Below, in pieces: positions 17,285 to 23,779 of a DNA stretch of 24,541 nucleotides. Below the pieces are notes generated by a model, which made no database searches, had not been told where the DNA came from, and was given only the letters and a program-made list of their open reading frames with translations. A program made the translations under genes and the position numbers. Source of the stretch: JBBRLA01 sp038231615 (GTDB lineage: Bacteria; Myxococcota_A; Polyangia; Palsa-1104; JAEUJZ01); the NCBI GenBank assembly GCA_038231615.1, contig JBBRLA010000034.1:1-24541 (forward strand), given 5' to 3'. Every line of letters starts with the position of its first letter. Within the stretch, counting starts at the first letter, position 1.

Positions 17285-17374
17285 TCAGAATCGTTCCGGC
17301 CGCAGCAGCGCGTAGATCAGGTACACGGTCAACAGAACCGCGAGCCCCCCGCCGATCAGATATTCGAGGTTCAT
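17285..17374 (-). CDS. kdpF: KdpF, small membrane subunit of the Kdp K+-ATPase
   Basis: A 29-codon frame encodes one hydrophobic helix: MNLEYLIGGG, then LAVLLTVYLIYALL, ending RPERF. The length, the single helix and the Y-L-x-Y-A-L-L-RPE-x-F ending are those of KdpF, which stabilises KdpA in the complex. The ATG at 17374 overlaps the TGA of the 31-aa frame upstream (ATGA) and is preceded by CAGGAGCGACC. kdpA follows after 9 bases with nearly the same leader, GAGGAGCGACT. Confidence 0.9.
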   Translation of the reverse strand: MNLEYLIGGGLAVLLTVYLIYALLRPERF

Positions 17375-17466
17375 GGTCGCTCCTGGAGATGCTCGCAGCC
17401 GACCGTGTACAGCCAGGCCACTCCAAAGAAGAGCAAGGTCGCGAAAACGAATGCGGCGTCAGCCAT
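17371..17466 (-). CDS. Small membrane peptide at the head of the kdp operon
   Basis: The 31-codon frame begins MADAAFVFATLLFFGVAW and ends GCEHLQERP, a single predicted helix with a Cys-containing tail. It is the first gene after the sigma-54-like element at 17506-17521, has GGGA about 8 bases before its ATG, and shares an ATGA overlap with kdpF. Short single-helix frames of this sort with a G-C-(E/D)-x-L tail occur upstream of kdpF in other genomes to my knowledge, usually unnamed. Its position and coupling argue that it is made and that it works with KdpF/KdpA; no function is known to me. Confidence 0.68.
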   Translation of the reverse strand: MADAAFVFATLLFFGVAWLYTVGCEHLQERP

Positions 17467-17505
17467 GGTCTTGGTCCCTGGAATATTTTCCTTCGTCGGC
17501 TTGAC

Positions 17506-17521
17506 AGCAAATTGCTTGCCT
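17506..17521 (-). promoter_or_regulatory. Sigma-54 (-24/-12) promoter facing the kdp genes
   Basis: Read on the minus strand the element is AGGCAAGCAATTTGCT. It has GG and GC exactly 10 bases apart and the full TTGCT -12 box, differing from TGGCAC-N5-TTGC(A/T) at two -24-box positions. Transcription would start near 17495, about 29 bases before the first kdp ATG. A poorer sigma-70 pair (TTGCTG, 17 bases, AATATT) overlaps it and cannot be excluded. Confidence 0.66.
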
Positions 17522-17644
17522 GAGCTGCATCAGGGGGCCTCGCATCGGAAGCACCGTGGGCGCTGGCTGCCGTCGCATGATCAGGACCACTGCCAAGCGC
17601 GATGTTCGCCGATACATTGTGGGATGGGACCGTCGGGCTTATTC
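17522..17644. promoter_or_regulatory. Shared region between divergent sigma-54 elements, candidate activator-binding sites
   Basis: These 123 bases lie 5' of both -24/-12 elements, where an NtrC-type activator would bind. Two weak symmetric features are visible. One is GCGCTGGC at 17560-17567 facing GCCAAGCGC at 17592-17600. The other is ATGT-N8-ACAT at 17602-17617. Neither is strong enough to name as the operator; the region is flagged by position more than by motif. Confidence 0.35.
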
Positions 17645-17660
17645 TGGCACATGTCTTGCG
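17645..17660 (+). promoter_or_regulatory. Sigma-54 (-24/-12) promoter of the porin gene
   Basis: TGGCACATGTCTTGCG matches the sigma-54 consensus at every fixed position except the last (G instead of A/T), with GG-N10-GC spacing. The predicted start is near 17671, about 37 bases ahead of the porin ATG at 17708. It points away from the kdp element. Confidence 0.75.
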
Positions 17661-17707
17661 CCAAGCCGCTACGGCCTTCCCCGCAATCCCAGATTGGAGT
17701 GTGTGCG

Positions 17708-19300
17708 ATGTTCCCGCGAACTGTTACCCTCTTGTGCCGGCCGCTGCTCGTCCTGGTTCTGACCCTTCCATGCGCCATCACCCTCGCCGAGGAGATGCCG
17801 AAGGCTGGCGATGCAAGTCCCCGCTCGTGGGCCGAAATGGGGGCGCCCACGCTCACGCCGGCGGGAATGACCGTGGAGGATCGCCTTCGCGATCTCGAAC
17901 GGCAGATCACCGAGTTGAAGGCCCATCAGGTGATCCCGACGCCGTCCGCGCCGTCTTCCGCGCCATCCTCACCCACGACGGAGCCGACCTCTGCCGAGCC
18001 CTTCGCCTGGGGCGACTTCACCTGGATCAACGGCAGCAGCCGGCAGACCACGCGGCTTTTGGACTCGAAGTACTTCACCCCCCAGATCGACATCGACGCG
18101 AACTACACCTATTCGTTGAACAACCCGATCGACAACACCCTTGTCGGCTCGACGGCGACGGCCCGTCACAATGAACTCACGCTGGCGTTCCTCGGCTTTG
18201 GCGGCGATGCCCACATCGGCAACGTGCGCGGGCGCCTCTTCACCCAGTTCGGCACCCGATCGATCGCGGTACCGCGCAACGACCTGACGCCCAACCGCGG
18301 CCAGTTCAACCTGAACGACATCTATCGCTACCTGAGCGAGGCCTACGCGGGCTATCACTGGAATTATCTCCACGGCATCAACCTCGACGTCGGACTCTTC
18401 TTCTCGTACGTCGGCCTCTTCTCGTACACCCAATTCGAGAACTGGGGCTATCAGGCCTCGTTCACCTCGGACAACACCCCCTGGTTCTTCAACGGCGCGC
18501 GGCTCCAGATTTTTCCCACCGACCGCCTGAAAGTCGAGCTGTGGGTCATCAACGGCTGGCAGACTTATGGGAAGTTAAACTCGCTTCCAGGTGTCGGCTA
18601 TCAACTCCAGTACTCCCCCCGAGAATCCATTAAAATGGTCTTCAACGGCTACGTCGGCACCGATACCCAGGACCACCCAGGTCGCGTGCGCTACCACAGC
18701 GACAACAGCTACCTCCAACGCTATTACAACCGGCCCAACTCGAACGGGCTCAGTCGTGCAGCGTTCTCAGCCACCTTCGACCTCGGCTTCGAGCAGGGGG
18801 ACGGGGTGGCGGCCTTCTCCGGCAGCGGCAGCGAAGGACATTGCACCAAGGCTACCCCCTGCGAGCAAGACTTCGTCAGTGGCATGGCCTACAACATGCT
18901 CTGGTTCTGGAAAAACCAGATCGGCTGGATGGCCGGCGGTGGCTTCATCCACAACCCGGGACGCTATCTGGTACTGGTCCCCACCGGCATCGCCGCCACC
19001 TACTTCGATACCAGTTCGGGCACGAAGTTCGACGGCTGGGATGTCTCCTCCAACGTGAGCTGGTTCGCCACCGAGAACCTCACCTTTCGCCTCGAGGGCT
19101 CATATCACAATTCGAGCGTGCCCTACTACGCCGGCCACGGAGGGGTGACCGGCCCCGATGGCTATAAGTGCGGCGGTCTGTACAGTGCCGACAATGTCAT
19201 CAGCACCTGCACGCCCGCGATGGGCCAGCCCGCCAGTTGGACCCCCGACCTGGTCACGTCGGAGATGAAGTTCATCTTCGCGCTGCTCTTCCGCATCTGA
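17708..19300 (+). CDS. Outer-membrane beta-barrel porin (BBP2/OmpL-like)
   Basis: The 530-residue product has a cleavable signal peptide (about 1-27, ending ITLA before EE). A short coiled-coil stretch (about 56-74, VEDRLRDLERQITELKAHQ), a Ser/Pro/Thr linker and a long barrel region follow. The barrel is rich in alternating aromatic and polar residues, starting FAWGDFTWINGSSRQTT and ending FALLFRI. An N-terminal coiled coil plus barrel is typical of porins anchored to peptidoglycan. The family assignment (putative beta-barrel porin 2) is from memory and moderate. The longer open frame upstream is antisense to kdpA and is not real; ATG 17708 has GGAG eight bases before it and follows the -24/-12 element at 17645. 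Divergence from kdp suggests it admits K+ or another ion across the outer membrane under the same signal (inference). Confidence 0.8.
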   Translation: MFPRTVTLLCRPLLVLVLTLPCAITLAEEMPKAGDASPRSWAEMGAPTLTPAGMTVEDRLRDLERQITELKAHQVIPTPSAPSSAPSSPTTEPTSAEPFAWGDFTWINGSSRQTTRLLDSKYFTPQIDIDANYTYSLNNPIDNTLVGSTATARHNELTLAFLGFGGDAHIGNVRGRLFTQFGTRSIAVPRNDLTPNRGQFNLNDIYRYLSEAYAGYHWNYLHGINLDVGLFFSYVGLFSYTQFENWGYQASFTSDNTPWFFNGARLQIFPTDRLKVELWVINGWQTYGKLNSLPGVGYQLQYSPRESIKMVFNGYVGTDTQDHPGRVRYHSDNSYLQRYYNRPNSNGLSRAAFSATFDLGFEQGDGVAAFSGSGSEGHCTKATPCEQDFVSGMAYNMLWFWKNQIGWMAGGGFIHNPGRYLVLVPTGIAATYFDTSSGTKFDGWDVSSNVSWFATENLTFRLEGSYHNSSVPYYAGHGGVTGPDGYKCGGLYSADNVISTCTPAMGQPASWTPDLVTSEMKFIFALLFRI

Positions 19301-19343
19301 TGACCCTGAATGACGAATGTCGCAACGCAGGAGAACTCGACCC

Positions 19344-19646
19344 ATGACCCACACATCGCCATCCATATATCGCGCCCTGGGCGCTCTTCTGACCGCGCTG
19401 CTTGTCGTCGCAGGCTGCAAGCCAGTCGAAGGAGAGCGTTGCAATCCGCTCCTTTTCAGTGATGAGTGCCCGCAAGGCCTCTCCTGCACCTACCCCGCGA
19501 ACTGCGGCGTGGCCTACTGCTGCCCACAGCAGGCCGCCTCGGGAATCAGCGGCAATTGCCAGGCGTGCCCCTCCGTGGACGGCGGCATGGAGGCTGGCAC
19601 CGATGGGGGACCTGATGGCGGTACCGACGGAGGCGTACATGATTAG
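19344..19646 (+). CDS. Small Cys-rich lipoprotein
   Basis: The 100-residue protein has a lipobox LVVAGC (Cys25), then a compact domain with about nine Cys (patterns ERC, DEC, LSC, ANC, YCC, NCQAC). It closes with a flexible Asp/Gly tail of DGG repeats. Disulphide-rich surface modules with DGG linkers are common in myxobacteria. A frame opens earlier at 19317, but ATG 19344 has GGAGAA about 9 bases upstream and gives a clean signal peptide. It starts 43 bases after the porin stop and overlaps the next gene by 8 bases, so the three genes probably share a transcript. I do not recognise a function. Confidence 0.75.
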   Translation: MTHTSPSIYRALGALLTALLVVAGCKPVEGERCNPLLFSDECPQGLSCTYPANCGVAYCCPQQAASGISGNCQACPSVDGGMEAGTDGGPDGGTDGGVHD

Positions 19647-20535
19647 GCCGGAGACATGGGCGGGCTGCCTTTTCGGCCTGGGCTTCGCTATCCTCGCCAC
19701 CGGTGTGCCGGCTGGCTGCCGCGGCAGCTCCGGGCCGGCGATCATGCAGCTCACGGAAGCGCGCCAGCTGGCCGCGGACCTCCGCGTTCACTTCAACAAG
19801 GCGTCCGACGCCTCGAACCGTGCCGTCATGGCGGACACCGATGAGGCGTCCATCGCCTTCGCGCACGAGGCCGAGCAGGCCACGCAAGCGGTCCAGCACG
19901 AGGCCGACGCGCTGGCACCGCTGGCCCGTGGTCTGGATTCTCCCGAGGTGACTCGGCTGCTCCAAGAGTTCGGCCGGCACTTCGCCGAATACCGTGCGCT
20001 GGACCACACGGTGCTGGAACTGGCCGTGGAGAACACCAACCTCAAGGCACAGCGGCTCTCGTTCGGTCCGGCACGAGAGGCTGCTGAGGCCTTCCGCACG
20101 TCCCTCGATGCACTCACGCGCGCGGCCTCGCCCGGGAGCAAGTGCCGGGTCGAGTCGCTTGTGGCTGGCGCGGTGCTGGCCGTACGCGACATTCAGGTGT
20201 TGCACGCGCCGCACATTGCCGAGTCCGATGACGCGGCGATGACGCGCATGGAGAAGGAGATGGACGGCCTGGAGATTTCCGCTCGCACGGCACTGAGCAC
20301 CCTGTCGGGGGTCGTGGAGCCCGCCTCCCGCCCCGAACTGACGGCGGGGGTCGCTGCCCTGGACCGCTTCAATAGCATCCACATGCAGATCATCAAGCTG
20401 TCGCGGCGCAACAGCAACGTCCGCTCGCTGGCCCTGGCGCTCGGCCAGAAGCGCACCCTGACCACCGCCTGCGATACAGCCCTCAGCGCGCTAACGGACG
20501 CCCTGGCGAAGGAGGGATTCAAGGCGACGCGATAG
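19639..20535 (+). CDS. Putative lipoprotein with duplicated four-helix-bundle (chemoreceptor sensor-like) region
   Basis: The 298-residue product has a signal peptide with a weak lipobox (Cys27, Pro at -3), then an all-helical region. Two halves align with each other. Residues about 57-160 contain MADTDEAS, SPEVTRLLQEF and ENTNLKAQRLSFG (131-143). Residues about 188-288 contain IAESDDAA, RPELTAGVAAL and RNSNVRSLALALG (257-269). The N-(T/S)-N-x-(K/R)-(A/S)-x-x-L pattern in long amphipathic helices resembles the periplasmic 4HB domains of methyl-accepting chemotaxis proteins and kinases. No signalling domain follows, so it may be a ligand-binding partner rather than a receptor. ATG 19639 has GGAGG six bases before it. 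The longer frame from 19402 would overlap the Cys-rich gene and has no signal peptide. Confidence 0.7.
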   Translation: MIRPETWAGCLFGLGFAILATGVPAGCRGSSGPAIMQLTEARQLAADLRVHFNKASDASNRAVMADTDEASIAFAHEAEQATQAVQHEADALAPLARGLDSPEVTRLLQEFGRHFAEYRALDHTVLELAVENTNLKAQRLSFGPAREAAEAFRTSLDALTRAASPGSKCRVESLVAGAVLAVRDIQVLHAPHIAESDDAAMTRMEKEMDGLEISARTALSTLSGVVEPASRPELTAGVAALDRFNSIHMQIIKLSRRNSNVRSLALALGQKRTLTTACDTALSALTDALAKEGFKATR

Positions 20536-20579
20536 CATCGCCGCCCGCCGCCGCTGTCTGTGTGAAGTCGAGGGGGGCC

Positions 20580-20625
20580 GAAGCGCTTCCGTTCGTTGAC
20601 AGCGACTTGGGCGGAAGGGTACGGT
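20580..20625 (+). promoter_or_regulatory. Candidate sigma-70 promoter with adjacent palindrome, upstream of the M16 gene
   Basis: TTGACA at 20596-20601 is a perfect -35, followed after 18 bases by a weak TACGGT -10 (20620-20625). A 10-bp palindrome GAAGCGCTTC at 20580-20589 lies just upstream. Its AA-G-CG-C-TT core is the kind LacI-family regulators bind, but this is only a resemblance. The predicted start near 20632 argues against translation from the TTG at 20596. Confidence 0.45.
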
Positions 20626-20640
20626 ATCTCCTTTCCAACT

Positions 20641-23600
20641 ATGCGTAGACCTCACCAGCCGGGGCGCCAGGAGACACTTGGGTGTCTCATGGCGCTATGC
20701 GGCGTCTACGCAATGGCGGCCCTAGCCTGCCTGCCCACGGGTTGCAGCCCCGCCGGAGTGCGCAAGGACGACCCGGCTTTCGCCAAACTCCCCGCCAGGA
20801 AAGCCTTGGCCAGCGGCGCCCCCGCGCGGGCGGCCTCGGTCTCACGCTTCCGCCTGGACAACGGCCTGCGGGTGGTCTTGCAAGAAGACCACTCGGCCCG
20901 GGTTGTCGCGTTGCAAGCATGGGTCGACGTCGGCGCCGCGGACGATCCCGAAGAACTCTCCGGTGTGGCCCACGTCCTGGAGCACACCCTCTTTTCCTCC
21001 ACCGAGCGCCGCGGTCCTTCACGCATCGCCCGCGAGATCGAGGCCGTGGGCGGCCAGATCGGGGCCTTCACCTCGCTCGATCACACCGTGTACCATCTGC
21101 TCCTGGCCAGCCGCTTCCTCGATACCGGCCTCGATGTGCTGGCCGACGCGCTGCAAGCCGCCACCTTCGACGCACGGGATCTGTCGCGGGAACTGCGCGC
21201 CATCGCCGAGGAGATCGCTCAGGCCGATGAGTCCCCGTCCCGCGTGGCGACCCAGGCCCTCTTCGTCACCGCCTACCGGCGCCACCCCTATCGGCACGCG
21301 ATGCTGGGAACCCAGAAGACCGTCCTTTCCCTTACTCGGGACCGGGTGCGCGAGTACTTCCTGCATCATTACGTCGCCGGCAGGATCACCCTGGTAGCCT
21401 GCGGCGACTTCGACAGGGCCGCGCTGCAACACAAGATCGAGACCGCGTTCGCCGGGCTGCGCCGCGGGCCACAAATGGGTAAAAATCGACCCGAGCGCAT
21501 CGCGGAACCAACGCAGCAGGAGCTTCGGGTGGTCGCCTCGGACCACGGTGGGCACGAGACGCAACTGATCCTGGGTTTCCATGGACCGCCCGTGGGCTCG
21601 CCGGACAGTCCGGCGCTGGTGCTGGCGGCGGCAATCCTGGGTCAGGGAGAGGCCGCCCGGCTCCCCTCCGAGGCCCATCGCAACCGCGGGGCCGTCAGCG
21701 AGGTGCATGCCTACAGCTACGCCCCCCGCGACCCGGGGATGCTGGTCATCTCCGCCTCGCTGCCGACGGCACAGCTTGGCGAGGCCACCGCGTTGCTTCT
21801 GGGCGAAGTCTTCCGGCTCACCCGCGAGGAGGTCGGCACCGCCGAGCTTAATCGAGCGCTCACACTGCTGCTTTCCGAGCAGGTGCGCGTGCGTGAGACG
21901 GCGCAGGGCAGGGCACGGCGCCTTGGGGACCTGATTGCCGGGGATGCTGACGATCAGGCCCAGGCCGACCGCCTGCGCGCGGTGACGCCCTCGGCCCTGA
22001 GGGCGGCGCTGGCCCGCTATCTGATCCCGACCAACCTGACCCTATCGGTGGCGCAGCCCCGAGCGCAGGACGTGCCCCAGAAGCTACCGGGGCGACCGAG
22101 GCCGAGTCAGAAGAGCCAGGCCCTGCTTGACGCGGTCTCCTTCGCCGACAAGGGCCGTGTCAAGCGGCTTTTGCGCGGGCTGGTGACGATGGCACAAGTC
22201 GAAGGGGATATAAATAGCCCAAATAAAGGCCATGCTACTCTCCAGACCAGCACCCTGCCGGGGGCCGAACAGGTCATCGTCCATCGCCTGCGCAGCGGCG
22301 CCCGGCTGCTGATCCTGCCGGACCCCGGGGTGCCGCTGATCGCTCTGCGGGCGCTCTGGCCTGGCGGGATGCGCGCCGATGAAGACGAGCACACCGCCGG
22401 GGCGAGCTACCTGCTCGCGCGCCTTCTGACCCGGGGGACCCGGACGCGAAATGCCGAGCAGCTCCGGGGAGAACTCGCGGCCCTGCCGGGGACCCTGTCC
22501 GGGGTCAGCGATGAAGACCTCTTCGGCCTTCGCGCGGAATTGCTTAGCCAGGGCCCCGACCGGGGCCTGGAACAGGGGCTGCGGCTCCTGGCGGATTGTG
22601 TAAAGAACCCCTCCTTCGCCGAAGACGAGGTGGAGGCTGAGCGGCGCCGCCTGCTCTCGCGACTGCACGCCACCGAGGACGATGCGGGACAGATGGTGCT
22701 GCGGGTCTTCCTGAAGGCGCTCTATCCGCGCCATCCTTATCGCCTGGATCCCCAGGGAACGCCGCAATCGGTGGCGGCGCTTTCGCGGCGGCGTCTCGCG
22801 GAGTTTTACCACCGCCACTACCCGATCTCGGGGATGACGCTGGTGGTGGTCGGCGACGTGCGGCCGGCGCAGGTCATCGAACGGGCCGAGGCGCTGCTAG
22901 CGCCCGATCCGGGGCCCCCCACGGAGGCGGCCGGCGTTGCCCGGCCCCCGGCGCCGGCGGTCGAACCCGCCGTCAACCCCAAAGATCCGGTGCAGGTCTT
23001 CAAGTATCTGCACAACAAGCAGCAGGCCCATCTGATCCTCGGCTTCCGCGGCGTCTCGTTGGGCGCTCCCGATCGCTACCCGCTGGAGGTGCTGGGCGCG
23101 GTCCTCTCCGGTCAAGGCGGGCGGCTGGCGGTCGAGTTGCATGATCGGCGCGGCCTCTTGTATCGGGTAAAGGTGCTTTCGATGATGGGCAGCGACCCGG
23201 GCTACCTGGGCGTGTATTTTTCCAGCAGCCCGCAGAAACTGGAGGCGGCGCAGGCAGCGGTCCGGGACGAGCTGCGCAAGCTGGTCGATCATTACTTGAG
23301 CAAAGAGGAGCTGTCCCGGGCGAAGCAGCACCTCATCGGCGTGCACGAGATCAGGATGCAGCGCCGATCGGAGCTGGCCGCGGAGCTGGCTTCTCATGAG
23401 GCGCTGGGGGTGCCGTTCCGCGAACATCTGGCTTACGCCGACCGCGTGTTTGCGGTCGATGCCGCGGCGGTACAACGGGTGGCGCGGCGCTACCTCGACG
23501 AGGAACGGTCGGTGGTGGCGGCGGTGCTGCCGGAATCGATGACCCCCGCGGCGGGCCGGCGCAGCCTGCGAGAGTCCCCGGTGTCCCAGGTAGATCCGCG

Positions 23601-23670
23601 GCCGGCGCCGGTGGGTGATGGTCGCGGGCCATCGAGGAAAACGCCGGCCAGCAGGGCGGGGCGGCGTTAG
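20641..23670 (+). CDS. Two-repeat M16 (pitrilysin/insulinase) zinc metallopeptidase, probable lipoprotein
   Basis: The 1009-residue protein holds two M16 halves in one chain. The first carries the inverted zinc motif HVLEH (His111, Glu114, His115) and the distal Glu ligand near 191 in RAIAEEIAQ, so it should be catalytic. The second half (from about residue 540, RSGARLLILPDPGVPLIALR) lacks HxxEH and contains the GLLYRV region typical of the substrate-side domain. This is the usual active/inactive pairing that forms a clam-shell chamber degrading peptides. The N-terminus is a signal peptide with candidate lipid Cys35 (LPTGC), so it acts in the periplasm. I chose ATG 20641; the TTG at 20596 overlaps the -35, and ATG 20689 would leave the signal without basic residues. 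No good ribosome site precedes 20641. A low-complexity, AT-richer linker lies around 22200-22250. Confidence 0.9.
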   Translation: MRRPHQPGRQETLGCLMALCGVYAMAALACLPTGCSPAGVRKDDPAFAKLPARKALASGAPARAASVSRFRLDNGLRVVLQEDHSARVVALQAWVDVGAADDPEELSGVAHVLEHTLFSSTERRGPSRIAREIEAVGGQIGAFTSLDHTVYHLLLASRFLDTGLDVLADALQAATFDARDLSRELRAIAEEIAQADESPSRVATQALFVTAYRRHPYRHAMLGTQKTVLSLTRDRVREYFLHHYVAGRITLVACGDFDRAALQHKIETAFAGLRRGPQMGKNRPERIAEPTQQELRVVASDHGGHETQLILGFHGPPVGSPDSPALVLAAAILGQGEAARLPSEAHRNRGAVSEVHAYSYAPRDPGMLVISASLPTAQLGEATALLLGEVFRLTREEVGTAELNRALTLLLSEQVRVRETAQGRARRLGDLIAGDADDQAQADRLRAVTPSALRAALARYLIPTNLTLSVAQPRAQDVPQKLPGRPRPSQKSQALLDAVSFADKGRVKRLLRGLVTMAQVEGDINSPNKGHATLQTSTLPGAEQVIVHRLRSGARLLILPDPGVPLIALRALWPGGMRADEDEHTAGASYLLARLLTRGTRTRNAEQLRGELAALPGTLSGVSDEDLFGLRAELLSQGPDRGLEQGLRLLADCVKNPSFAEDEVEAERRRLLSRLHATEDDAGQMVLRVFLKALYPRHPYRLDPQGTPQSVAALSRRRLAEFYHRHYPISGMTLVVVGDVRPAQVIERAEALLAPDPGPPTEAAGVARPPAPAVEPAVNPKDPVQVFKYLHNKQQAHLILGFRGVSLGAPDRYPLEVLGAVLSGQGGRLAVELHDRRGLLYRVKVLSMMGSDPGYLGVYFSSSPQKLEAAQAAVRDELRKLVDHYLSKEELSRAKQHLIGVHEIRMQRRSELAAELASHEALGVPFREHLAYADRVFAVDAAAVQRVARRYLDEERSVVAAVLPESMTPAAGRRSLRESPVSQVDPRPAPVGDGRGPSRKTPASRAGRR
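20671..20688 (+). promoter_or_regulatory. Perfect 7-bp stem hairpin at the 5' end of the M16 message
   Basis: GAGACAC and GTGTCTC pair across a TTGG loop, ending one base before an in-frame ATG at 20689 and just after an AGGAG at 20669-20673. If translation began at 20689 the hairpin would hide the ribosome site. If it begins at 20641 the stem is merely early coding sequence. A role in start control is speculative. Confidence 0.3.
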
Positions 23671-23688
23671 GCGGCCCCGGCGCCGCCT
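23669..23688 (+). terminator. GC-rich hairpin just after the M16 stop codon
   Basis: AGGCGGC and GCCGCCT pair over seven bases with a six-base loop, beginning at the stop codon. There is no T-run after it, so it is a poor Rho-independent terminator. It could still protect the 3' end. The remaining 90 bases to the WD40 gene show nothing I can name. Confidence 0.3.
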
Positions 23689-23779
23689 CTCTGGCAGCAC
23701 CTGCCACCGTAGATTGGACCCTCACGGCAGCCCTTGCTCTACCCGGATTCCGATCGCCTGCGGCTCTTCGGCGGGTCAA

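Noticed and set aside
16136..17707. A 524-codon extension of the porin frame to the left, antisense to kdpA
   Set aside because: It lies opposite a clear kdpA/kdpF sequence, has no family features, and the porin's own start has a signal peptide, a ribosome site and a promoter. High GC leaves antisense frames open.
19402..19638. A longer N-terminus for the four-helix-bundle lipoprotein
   Set aside because: The added residues overlap the Cys-rich lipoprotein in another frame and remove the signal peptide; GGAGG marks the start at 19639.
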